From Prevotella sp. (GTDB lineage Bacteria > Bacteroidota > Bacteroidia > Bacteroidales > Bacteroidaceae): 64,000 nt of DNA. Under the pieces are notes generated by a model. The model did not search any database. It was not told the origin of the DNA and saw nothing but the letters and a program-made list of their open reading frames with translations. Numbering within the stretch: the stretch's first letter is position 1; each line of letters begins with the position of its first letter. Shown here piece by piece: positions 52,952 to 60,877 of this stretch. Position numbers and translations under genes: made by a program. The DNA lies in NCBI GenBank assembly GCA_017618275.1, contig JAFZUS010000018.1:17107-81106 (forward strand), read 5' to 3'.

Positions 52952-54323
52952 ACTGCTACTGTCCTATATCCGCGAGGGGCGGACGATGACTCAAAGGGAA
53001 AGACTCTGGCTCATCATCAGCCTGAGTATTCCCAGCATTCTGGCACAGATTTCCGCAACGGTAATGTTCTTCATCGATGCTTCGATGGTGGGACATCTTG
53101 GTGCCCAGGCCTCTGCCGCCATCGGACTGGTGGAGACTACCGGATGGCTGATGGGAGGGCTTGCCTCGGCTGCGAATATGGGATTCTCCGTGCAGGTGGC
53201 ACATTTCATCGGTGCCAACGATTTCGAGGCGGCCCGTAGGGTTCTCCGCCAATCGCTCATCTGCTGTCTCATCTGGGCCCTTATCATTTCACTGACATCT
53301 CTCGCCATCAGTCCATTCCTCCCCTACTGGTTGGGCGGCACGGAGGACATCGCCCATGACGCCTCGCTCTATTTCGCCATCTTCGGTTTCTGCGGTATCT
53401 TCTTCCAGATGGAGGGTTTGGCAGGCTCGATGCTGAAGTGCTCCGGCAACATGAAGATTCCCAGCGTCCTCAATATCGGCATGTGCGTGATGGATGTCGG
53501 CTTCAACTACCTGTTTATATATGTACTGGATATGGGGGTAATGGGTGCAGCCATAGGAACGGGAGTGGCCATGTTGATTACGGCAGCACTCATGCTCTAC
53601 TTCCTTCTTGTCAGGTCAAAGATGCTTGCACTCGTCAAACGGCCCGGTTCCTTCAAGCCCAAATCTGATACAGTCAATACCGCCTTTAAGATTGGGGCTC
53701 CGATGGGACTTCAACACCTGCTGATGGGAGGTGCCTATGTCGTGAGTACCATTATCGTCGCTCCCTTGGGAACAATCGCCATCGCTGCCCACTCACTGGC
53801 CATCACCGTCGAGAGTCTGTGTTATATGCCGGGCTACGGGATTGCTGAGGCCGCTACAACCCTCGTGGGACAAGGTATCGGTGCTGGACAGAAGATGCTG
53901 ACACGTTCGTTTGCCCGTATGTCAGTAGGTCTGGGCATGGCAGTCATGACGGTGATGGGTATCCTGATGTGGATGCTCGCTCCTGAACTGATGTCGCTGA
54001 TGTCACCTGTCGAAGAGGTCATTGCCCAAGGTACCGAAGTGCTCCGTATTGAGGCGTGGGCAGAGCCGATGTTTGCCGCTGCCATTGTCTGCAACGGTGT
54101 ATTCATCGGTGCTGGCGATACGTTGATCCCTGCCATCATGAGTTTGACTTCGATGTGGGCCGTTCGTCTGACACTCGCAGCGACACTCGCCCCCAAATAT
54201 GGTCTGAAGGGTGTCTGGACGGCAATGGCCATCGAACTCACCTTCAGAGGCTGCATCTTCCTCACCCGACTATTCAAGGGCAAATGGGGGGAACACTACT
54301 CGTTCAAGTCGACATCAACATAG
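52929..54323 (+). CDS. MATE family efflux transporter
   Basis: A 12-helix Na+- or H+-driven drug/metabolite exporter (MatE, PF01554 twice), 464 residues. Both halves are visible: SIPSILAQISATVMFFIDASMVGHLG and, after a central loop, GAPMGLQHLLMGGAYVVSTIIV (each a family pattern). NorM/DinF-like; substrate not predictable. The chosen start overlaps the channel gene by 23 bp; ATG at 52986 is an alternative. The 3' end overlaps the convergent fimbrial gene by 28 bp. Confidence 0.92.
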   Translation: MKRVKNSELLLSYIREGRTMTQRERLWLIISLSIPSILAQISATVMFFIDASMVGHLGAQASAAIGLVETTGWLMGGLASAANMGFSVQVAHFIGANDFEAARRVLRQSLICCLIWALIISLTSLAISPFLPYWLGGTEDIAHDASLYFAIFGFCGIFFQMEGLAGSMLKCSGNMKIPSVLNIGMCVMDVGFNYLFIYVLDMGVMGAAIGTGVAMLITAALMLYFLLVRSKMLALVKRPGSFKPKSDTVNTAFKIGAPMGLQHLLMGGAYVVSTIIVAPLGTIAIAAHSLAITVESLCYMPGYGIAEAATTLVGQGIGAGQKMLTRSFARMSVGLGMAVMTVMGILMWMLAPELMSLMSPVEEVIAQGTEVLRIEAWAEPMFAAAIVCNGVFIGAGDTLIPAIMSLTSMWAVRLTLAATLAPKYGLKGVWTAMAIELTFRGCIFLTRLFKGKWGEHYSFKSTST

Positions 54324-55762
54324 GAGTTGGGATAGTTGTCACGCATGATATCTGGAGCGATTTGACTATCCCCAATACCACTGACTCCAGCCACATTGAT
54401 CTTATAATAGTTGTTTCTGACAACCCCATAATTCATTGAACCCATCGTTTCTACGGAACCAGTACGGTGTTGTATCCAATAGGTATAATAGGTTTCGTAA
54501 ACACCCATATTAAACTTGCACTGCTTAATACCATAAGTCTTCAACTGCGCATCAGTATAGGTTTGCAACTCATCGAGCAAAAGACCGCTGGCAACATTTA
54601 TCGCCTGCAAGGAACCATAGAAGTTATATTTGTATAGGTAAATGGTATGAGACCAATATTCTGCTCTGTCTTCTTTAACCAGAGTCCTTGTCTTGTTGTC
54701 ATAAAGATACACGAAGACAGGACTCACTGCAGCCTTAAAGACAATACCTGGTGAATAACCATTCTTCTGGCTTGTCTTGTAAGCAGTATTTTCCAGGATA
54801 TACGCATAGCCATAGTTGCCTGCAACGGGGATAGAGGCGAAATTATCCGTCGTGAAAGATCCAAACCAGGACGCATAATAATACTTGAACTTAGCAGCAT
54901 CTGTTTGGCCCGATGTCTTCTCATAAAACAAGGGATCTACCACATAACCATCACTTTCCTCGTTAAAGTCACCATAATTATCCGGGAATTGGAAATCAGG
55001 CTTTTTTCCGAACGTAGACAAGATGTCCGTATGCTGGAAGAGGTAGTATTCGCTGTTCAGGTTTACCAACTTATAATTTGTGATGTTGATGTCTGCATAC
55101 TTCTTGCCATCGTGGCTTAATTCAAACTTGTTCTCCTTGACACCGATCTGTAACTTTGCTAACACACGTTCCATGTCTAAAGCCAGGACATAAGGTTTGT
55201 TTGCCCATGGAATCAGATTGACTGAGACGAGCGATGTAGCACGGTTCGTCATAACCGGTCCATCTTCGGGAATATTCGGTTCAACACCTTCCCGATAAGT
55301 GATAGCATCTGTCATGTCAAGAAACTCATCCTGATTACTGATGTCATCAGGGATATGGTGGTAGTTGGCGATAGCAAAGATATTATACACCCCCACTTTG
55401 ATTCTTACCGACTCGACAATATACGTGATATCGTATGATGCATCCGGAGAGTCTTTTTCCTGGATCAGGTCATCCACAACAGCCTTTGTGACAAATTTCT
55501 TAGTCTCCGCATCAAAGAAGAACAATTCCAAATGGCTGATAATATGCTCATTTCGGAAATGGTCTTCGTCTGAACCGCGTGTCCCTGAAGAGACTCTTAT
55601 CCTGACAGACAAGTCAACGACATCATGAGCCATTGCATCATTCTTCTGTACCTGACTCAAGATTTCATCGAGCCTTCCGTCCTCATTCTGACAAGCAGTC
55701 TGCATGAACGAGACAAGCACCAAGAAGAGCCATGCGAAGTATGATGAGGAATATGACTTCAC
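54296..55762 (-). CDS. Mfa1-type fimbrillin, second copy
   Basis: 488 residues, lipobox QTAC at about residue 24, exported as a lipoprotein. A strand-rich N-terminal domain with a short basic site (SSGTRGSDED) where FimA/Mfa1 proteins are cleaved, and a C-terminal region with VRNNYYKINVAGVSGIGD typical of Mfa1-family subunits. Final gene of the fimbrial operon, 4 bp after the FimB/Mfa2-like gene. It may be a tip or accessory subunit, or an alternative shaft protein. Confidence 0.83.
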   Translation of the reverse strand: MKSYSSSYFAWLFLVLVSFMQTACQNEDGRLDEILSQVQKNDAMAHDVVDLSVRIRVSSGTRGSDEDHFRNEHIISHLELFFFDAETKKFVTKAVVDDLIQEKDSPDASYDITYIVESVRIKVGVYNIFAIANYHHIPDDISNQDEFLDMTDAITYREGVEPNIPEDGPVMTNRATSLVSVNLIPWANKPYVLALDMERVLAKLQIGVKENKFELSHDGKKYADINITNYKLVNLNSEYYLFQHTDILSTFGKKPDFQFPDNYGDFNEESDGYVVDPLFYEKTSGQTDAAKFKYYYASWFGSFTTDNFASIPVAGNYGYAYILENTAYKTSQKNGYSPGIVFKAAVSPVFVYLYDNKTRTLVKEDRAEYWSHTIYLYKYNFYGSLQAINVASGLLLDELQTYTDAQLKTYGIKQCKFNMGVYETYYTYWIQHRTGSVETMGSMNYGVVRNNYYKINVAGVSGIGDSQIAPDIMRDNYPNSYVDVDLNE

Positions 55763-55766
55763 GACA

Positions 55767-56765
55767 TTACAGTTTTAAGTGGTTTTTTGCCCTCAGTCGC
55801 CAACTGTTCACTCGTAACTGGATAAGTTGGTCAAGATCACTCGAGAGATAGAACACGATGGTATAGAAGTCTTGCCTATCAAGATATTCCTGTACCGTCA
55901 ACTGCCGACCAAGATTCGTATAGAGTGTGCCTATCATACCGATATATTCGGGGAATGAGATATTGAAAACCGTTTCCCCTGTATCCTTTTTCTCGAGGAT
56001 GAGCCGACAATCATGATCTTCCATCAGTCTCAAAGTACTGATATTGAAACTGACACCATTCAATTTGCCATAATAAGCATCATCGAACGTGACAGCATTC
56101 CTGACGAAAGGCTCATAGGTCATGGTGTTGTCAGATATCAACATGTTATAGGCATCCATTGTGCCATTAGCAGATACGACCCTCAGGTCAAAGTCGTCAG
56201 GGTTCACAGTGGTATCGTCAGACATCGGAACAACGAGGCATGCCAGTTGATTCGTATTCTTCATCATATAGACATGGTGCTCCTTGTATGAGTCATCAAA
56301 ATGTACGGTCTGTAGATTACCATAATACAGATCAGGCAGGCAGGAAGAAACACTTGACCCCGGTTGAGCGAGTGACAAAGAGAACTGATTCATCGTACTC
56401 CTGTCCCCTGATACGGCATAGGCACTGTTCCCAATACCACTCCACACCACAAACTGGTAATCACCTTCAGGAAGTCCTTCTATCCGGACACGGTGTCCGT
56501 TTGCTTTAAGAGCAGATTGTGGCACATCTAAACGAGACACATAGTTTCCATCAGCATCATAGATATAGACCGTCACCTCAGAGATATATTCCGGTGCAGC
56601 CTCCACATCCATGATATTGTATGTGTAATGCAGATTGAGCCAGAATCCATAAGGGCAATCGTCATAATCATCCTCCACCCATGTGCAGGATGTTATCAAC
56701 AATATGCATAATATGGAACAAATCTGTTTCAAAGCACAATATCTGTGAGGTCTCTTACTATCCAT
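55767..56765 (-). CDS. FimB/Mfa2-family fimbrial anchor subunit
   Basis: 332 residues, lipobox ITSC at about residue 27, followed by CPYGFWLNLHYTYN as in FimB/Mfa2 proteins. The two transthyretin-like domains include VTVYIYDADGNYVSRLDV, GLPEGDYQFVVWSG and YMMKNTNQLACLVVP. Mfa2-type proteins cap the fimbria at the outer membrane and limit its length. The start lies 37 bp inside the preceding fimbrillin gene; there is no later Met that would keep the signal peptide. Confidence 0.87.
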   Translation of the reverse strand: MDSKRPHRYCALKQICSILCILLITSCTWVEDDYDDCPYGFWLNLHYTYNIMDVEAAPEYISEVTVYIYDADGNYVSRLDVPQSALKANGHRVRIEGLPEGDYQFVVWSGIGNSAYAVSGDRSTMNQFSLSLAQPGSSVSSCLPDLYYGNLQTVHFDDSYKEHHVYMMKNTNQLACLVVPMSDDTTVNPDDFDLRVVSANGTMDAYNMLISDNTMTYEPFVRNAVTFDDAYYGKLNGVSFNISTLRLMEDHDCRLILEKKDTGETVFNISFPEYIGMIGTLYTNLGRQLTVQEYLDRQDFYTIVFYLSSDLDQLIQLRVNSWRLRAKNHLKL

Positions 56766-58213
56766 GGTTTTACATTTAGCTCAACCTTCAGGTATGTTTC
56801 TCCCTCGTCGGGAGTGTCAGGTATTATCTCTGGGGTGCCATCTCCGAGATCTGACACATTGGTGATGAGCATACGATACAGGTTATTACGTACAACAGCA
56901 AACTCCATCACCCCCATTTCTGTGTTATTCATATTGTCAAGATGGCGAATCCAGTATTTGTAATAGCAACGATAGCCATCATCTGTCTTTTCGAATTTCC
57001 GGGCCTGGTACGTGTTTGATGGAGACCCAGTGGCACTGACCGCTGCCGCCAACGCTTCTGCAGAGTCATAGAACTTATGCTGGAAATAGTAGAGCACCTC
57101 TGGATAGAGTGTCTTGTCGGTGACAAGTTCCATCTTACCAGAATTGTCCAGATGGTAGACATTATTGTAGGGTTCCATGATGGCCCTAAAGATCACACCA
57201 GTAGAGTATCCGTTTTTCTGTGCTGGCAACAGACAGCAATTCTCCAGACAATAAGCCGTCTTGTAGTTCGGAGTCTGGCTGACAGCATTAAACGAACTCC
57301 ATTTCACATGATCAGGATCGTTATAGTCAACAGCGAATTTCTCATAATATTTATCAGCATTCGTAAAAGCACTCGCGTCAATCGTCTTCTTGAAGAAATA
57401 GGGGTCTACAACATATCCGTTAACGTCAACGACATTACCGAAGTGAGTCATAAGATCCCATTGGGGCTCATTCAATGAGGTCAAAACAGCCGTATGACGG
57501 AATGAATAGTAATATTTGGGGAGATTTACGATGTGGTATCCGTCAAGTGTTATCGAAGCATACTGAGCACCTTTGTTGTCAGTCAACTCAAAAGTCTCAG
57601 ATTTTTTTGCCACATCAAGGCGGGCGAGAACACGCTCCAATAAGATATCGATTACATTGACATCGTTGTTATTGCTTTTCCTGATTTCCGTGGCCACATT
57701 GTCTGAAGCGCGATTGGTCATGATTATACCGCCGGAAATATCCTCTATCAACGCCTGAGTATACGTGATGCTGTCAATATCGGCCAGGAACAGATCCTCT
57801 TTATCCTTCTTTATCTGCCGATTCGTATTTGCAGTCACGAAGATATCGTACGTTCCATTAGGAAGGGTTATCGGATCTGTTTCGTAAATGATATTGCCGC
57901 TACCATCAGTACCAAAGAAGGTGATGCCTGACAGTTGTGCACTTTTCGCAAGGAGTTTCGTACCATTGTCAAAGAAATACACTCTGGCACTATTCACTTT
58001 GTACTCATCTGCAGTCCCCTGCGAATATTCATGGCTGTCTTCTGCACTGCGAGTTGCGGTGGAGAAATTACTCTGCAGTCGAAAAACCACCTTGGAATCC
58101 TCCGGTTTATTTTCTTTACTATTGTTGACTGTAATATCTTCAGTCTGGCTGCAACTGCATAGAAAAGCAATTGCAAATAATAGCGGGGATAAGTTTTTTT
58201 TGAACTGGAACAT
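56729..58213 (-). CDS. Mfa1-type fimbrillin, first copy
   Basis: 494 residues with lipobox LCSC at about residue 21. Predicted shaft subunit: N-terminal strand-rich domain with a processing-like Arg (STATRSAEDS), a long second domain with MTNRASDNVAT and VLARLDVAKK, and a C-terminus FAVVRNNLYRMLITNVSDLGDG ending in LNVKPWIVRDLTDIVL, the pattern of Mfa1/FimA C-terminal strands used in donor-strand assembly. It precedes the anchor gene and follows DUF3868/OmpA by 15 bp. Confidence 0.87.
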   Translation of the reverse strand: MFQFKKNLSPLLFAIAFLCSCSQTEDITVNNSKENKPEDSKVVFRLQSNFSTATRSAEDSHEYSQGTADEYKVNSARVYFFDNGTKLLAKSAQLSGITFFGTDGSGNIIYETDPITLPNGTYDIFVTANTNRQIKKDKEDLFLADIDSITYTQALIEDISGGIIMTNRASDNVATEIRKSNNNDVNVIDILLERVLARLDVAKKSETFELTDNKGAQYASITLDGYHIVNLPKYYYSFRHTAVLTSLNEPQWDLMTHFGNVVDVNGYVVDPYFFKKTIDASAFTNADKYYEKFAVDYNDPDHVKWSSFNAVSQTPNYKTAYCLENCCLLPAQKNGYSTGVIFRAIMEPYNNVYHLDNSGKMELVTDKTLYPEVLYYFQHKFYDSAEALAAAVSATGSPSNTYQARKFEKTDDGYRCYYKYWIRHLDNMNNTEMGVMEFAVVRNNLYRMLITNVSDLGDGTPEIIPDTPDEGETYLKVELNVKPWIVRDLTDIVL

Positions 58214-58228
58214 ATAATTACGGATTTT

Positions 58229-59698
58229 TTATTGTTTTTTCCTGATCTTCTTGAATTCTTCAAGTTGCTTGGCAGCCTCGGGGAGTCCCTGATGCTGGGC
58301 CTGTTCAACTAAACTGATGGCAGTGTCAAGATCACCCTTGAGATAGGCCACAAGACCTTCATTCATGGTCTTTTCCGGACAAGCATTCACCTTGCTCAGA
58401 TATTCCACAGCCTCATCCGTCTCGCCTTTCTTGATGGAGAGATAGGCCATCGTCAGATTGATATAACTGTCTTGCGGATAGAGCAAATATGCTTTACGGA
58501 TAATTGAATAGTATTTTGTCTCGTTATTGGCATATTTGTCAGCCAGTTTGTATATCTCGTTGAGATTGAGGTTAATAGGCCTTGTCTCAAAGACCACTTC
58601 TGATTCTTCAACGGTAAAGGGTCTGACAGTATATTCAACAGTATAGTTGGTGCAACGCAATGAGGGGTACACGTTTTTCAGGATATAGGCATATCCTTCT
58701 GGCGTCTCTTTGCGCATACGTTTTTCCTTCTCATCGAGATCCATGGTCGTAGTAGCAATACCAAGCAACTTGTCGCGTTGAGGAATATGACTGTCTTTCT
58801 TCAGTTCTTTCACAAGTCCGTCCCAGTTCTCTCCCCTGCCTCGTGCCTCCATCTTAATACCTTTTACCATTCCTGCACGCTGAAGATACTGTTGGAGGGC
58901 ACCTGTACGTTTCTCACTAAGCATGATGTTATGAGGATTGGTGCCTTCCGGTGATGCATAACCCTCAATGACCATTCTACGGATAGTGACATTGGAGTCG
59001 TTCTTGACAATGTTTACAGAGTTGTGAATCTTCTGCAATTCAACGGGATTATTCATATAATCGGGCAGGATGTCCCATTTATTGACCACAAAGTTAAGGT
59101 AGGCGGAACCTTTCTCCTCACGCACTTTGACACTCTTATCAGCAGGCGGTAACAGATAAACAGGGAACAATTGGATTTCGGGCTCTTTTTCCTCTTTGGG
59201 GAAAGCAGCGACAATCTCCGAACCTCTATCTTTCCAATCCCTGCATGCACAACTCTTTTTCTGTATTTTCAAAACAGCATCTTGCATCCAAGGTTCGTAT
59301 TGCACAGTACGGAGATAACTGATATGAAGGTCTTCACCATTCTTCTTTTGCAGGGCAATCGCTTCAGGAAATTCCGATTTCAGATCGCGCTCAAAGTAAA
59401 TCTGCTGATTCCGACTGTTGATGAAGATCAGCGGAAGTTCAACTTTGCGCAATGAAATCGTATCTATGATCTCAGGCGCAATGACCACTGATTGAGAGAA
59501 CGGGATGTCCTGAATGGCTGTCAACTGTAAGGAAACAACCAAATTGCTGTCAACCACTGCCACGGCAGAACGGTCAACCTTCATCACATACTCGTACTTG
59601 GGACCAATCTTCTTACCTTTGTCTGGCAACTGGAACGCTGAGATGGTCAGCGGCATCAGCATGAGTAACAATATCGAGGAATATATCTTCATTTTCAT
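58229..59698 (-). CDS. DUF3868/OmpA-like protein of the fimbrial operon
   Basis: 489 residues with signal peptide. The N-terminal DUF3868-like part (about 25-220) is beta-rich with a CACRDWKDR segment; an OmpA-like peptidoglycan-binding domain follows at about 245-330 (VIEGYASPEGTNPHNIMLSEKRTGALQQYL in pattern), and the end has TPR-like helices. It probably ties the fimbrial base to the cell wall. DUF3868 and DUF3575 genes accompany Mfa loci in Bacteroidales. 12 bp after DUF3575. Confidence 0.85.
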   Translation of the reverse strand: MKMKIYSSILLLMLMPLTISAFQLPDKGKKIGPKYEYVMKVDRSAVAVVDSNLVVSLQLTAIQDIPFSQSVVIAPEIIDTISLRKVELPLIFINSRNQQIYFERDLKSEFPEAIALQKKNGEDLHISYLRTVQYEPWMQDAVLKIQKKSCACRDWKDRGSEIVAAFPKEEKEPEIQLFPVYLLPPADKSVKVREEKGSAYLNFVVNKWDILPDYMNNPVELQKIHNSVNIVKNDSNVTIRRMVIEGYASPEGTNPHNIMLSEKRTGALQQYLQRAGMVKGIKMEARGRGENWDGLVKELKKDSHIPQRDKLLGIATTTMDLDEKEKRMRKETPEGYAYILKNVYPSLRCTNYTVEYTVRPFTVEESEVVFETRPINLNLNEIYKLADKYANNETKYYSIIRKAYLLYPQDSYINLTMAYLSIKKGETDEAVEYLSKVNACPEKTMNEGLVAYLKGDLDTAISLVEQAQHQGLPEAAKQLEEFKKIRKKQ

Positions 59699-59710
59699 CC
59701 AGTGACAATA

Positions 59711-60283
59711 TTAAAATACATATATGATACTTAAACCCAACCTTGAGACGCCTAGATAATTATACACGCCATCGTCTTTTAAGTTGCCGCATACTTCGCA
59801 TGCATATTTCTTATAATTAATATAGGTGTATCCTACTCCTATTTCTGCGCCTAGATTCCAATGCTTAGCCAAAGCATATTCATAACCCGCTCCAATACCG
59901 CCACCCAAGAACCATCCTTCATAGCGATTAGGCTTCAGACCCTTGAGGAGACCGAAAAACAAAGTCTCATTACTTATATTGAACTGTCCGCCATGTGCAT
60001 AAGGTCCCCAAAAGAAACCATTCATCACCTGACAGGGCCACATTCGATACTGAGCCTGAACCGTCCAATGCTTGTGTACTTCTTCTTCACCTCTTTTCCA
60101 AGGCCGAACGCTACCATAAACTTCAAAGGTATTGCTACCTGGGAGGGGCATTTCCACACCAGCAGAAAAGGATCCCATCAGATCAAACAACAGATTATTA
60201 TTGATGGCAATATGCTGGGCATGAGATGTAAGACTGCCAGTAACAACCAAAAAGGAAAATAATATGATTGTTTTTTTATACAT
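59711..60283 (-). CDS. DUF3575 outer-membrane protein of the fimbrial operon
   Basis: 190 residues. Start at MYKKTIILFSF gives a signal peptide ending TSHA-Q; an ATG 24 bp further upstream is possible. The body is an outer-membrane beta-barrel of the OmpA-like size with NNNLLFDLMGSFSAGVEMPL, WFLGGGIGAGYEYAL and a final Phe (SIIYVF). First gene of DUF3575 - DUF3868/OmpA - Mfa1-like - Mfa2-like - Mfa1-like. A candidate ncRNA with its own terminator ends about 140 bp upstream. Confidence 0.85.
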   Translation of the reverse strand: MYKKTIILFSFLVVTGSLTSHAQHIAINNNLLFDLMGSFSAGVEMPLPGSNTFEVYGSVRPWKRGEEEVHKHWTVQAQYRMWPCQVMNGFFWGPYAHGGQFNISNETLFFGLLKGLKPNRYEGWFLGGGIGAGYEYALAKHWNLGAEIGVGYTYINYKKYACEVCGNLKDDGVYNYLGVSRLGLSIIYVF

Positions 60284-60323
60284 TATAGAAGAGAATATGT
60301 GGGTCATATCTAAATTGTTTATG

Positions 60324-60331
60324 CAAAAATA
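60324..60331 (-). promoter_or_regulatory. -7 element of the fimbrial operon
   Basis: TATTTTTG on the minus strand, 40 bp before the start at 60283; no obvious -33. Confidence 0.5.
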
Positions 60332-60424
60332 AGACTTTTTTACTTATTCTCTATCTTTTTCCAGATGAATCGGTCAAAATTAACATTGTTTTTCATTTCA
60401 TAGGCGTACAATTTATATTCATGC

Positions 60425-60720
60425 AAAAAAAAACCGCTCAAGGGTCATCAACGACTCCTGAGCGGCACCAACAATCTATGAATAACTAAAAACCTTTTTC
60501 TTAATAAGCAATTCCGTCATCACGACGTCGTTGCATTATCCTTACTTTTAACAATCTTTATTACCTCTGTAATACCTAACCAATCAAAACTTAAAACCTA
60601 ATTACTAACTTTTCTAACTAACTTCTAACTTTTCTAAAACCTTTTCTATTCAATTAACTCTAACAAAACGAATCTTTTACCTTAACTAACTATCTACTGA
60701 AGTGTCATCATCTCTGATTG
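60425..60720 (-). ncRNA. Candidate non-coding or leader RNA, about 295 nt
   Basis: The stretch between the subtilase and the fimbrial operon holds a complete transcription unit on the minus strand: a promoter at 60727-60757 and a strong terminator at 60434-60465 followed by nine U. The first 170 nt are very poor in C and repeat GUUAG; an 11-codon ORF (MQRRRDDGIAY, 60536 to 60501) with AAGGA in front lies before the terminator. It could be a regulatory RNA of the Bacteroidales kind, or a leader-attenuator ahead of the fimbrial genes. I cannot assign an Rfam family. Confidence 0.55.
60434..60465 (-). terminator. Terminator of the candidate ncRNA
   Basis: On the minus strand a 13-bp stem beginning CCGCTCA and closing TGAGCGG, with one mismatch and one G-U pair, loop of 6 nt, then nine T (60433-60425). 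Confidence 0.85.
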
Positions 60721-60726
60721 ACGATG

Positions 60727-60757
60727 CAAAGGTACGACGATTTTGGTATTCTGCAAT
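60727..60757 (-). promoter_or_regulatory. Promoter of the candidate ncRNA
   Basis: -7 TACCTTTG (60734-60727) with ATTG 19 bp upstream (60757-60754) as the -33 element. Confidence 0.65.
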
Positions 60758-60877
60758 GGATTTACACCAACTTTTGCATAAAAACTGTATTTCTTTTGAT
60801 GTAAATCAAGTGATTGTGCTCGCACACAGCCAAATTGTGCACGATAACAGTCCAAAAACGTGATTGAAAAGCGAAGG

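Noticed and set aside
60425-60720. Assignment of the candidate RNA to 6S RNA, RNase P RNA or tmRNA
   Set aside because: No long closing stem between the ends and none of the conserved sequences I know for RNase P RNA or tmRNA; left as unassigned.
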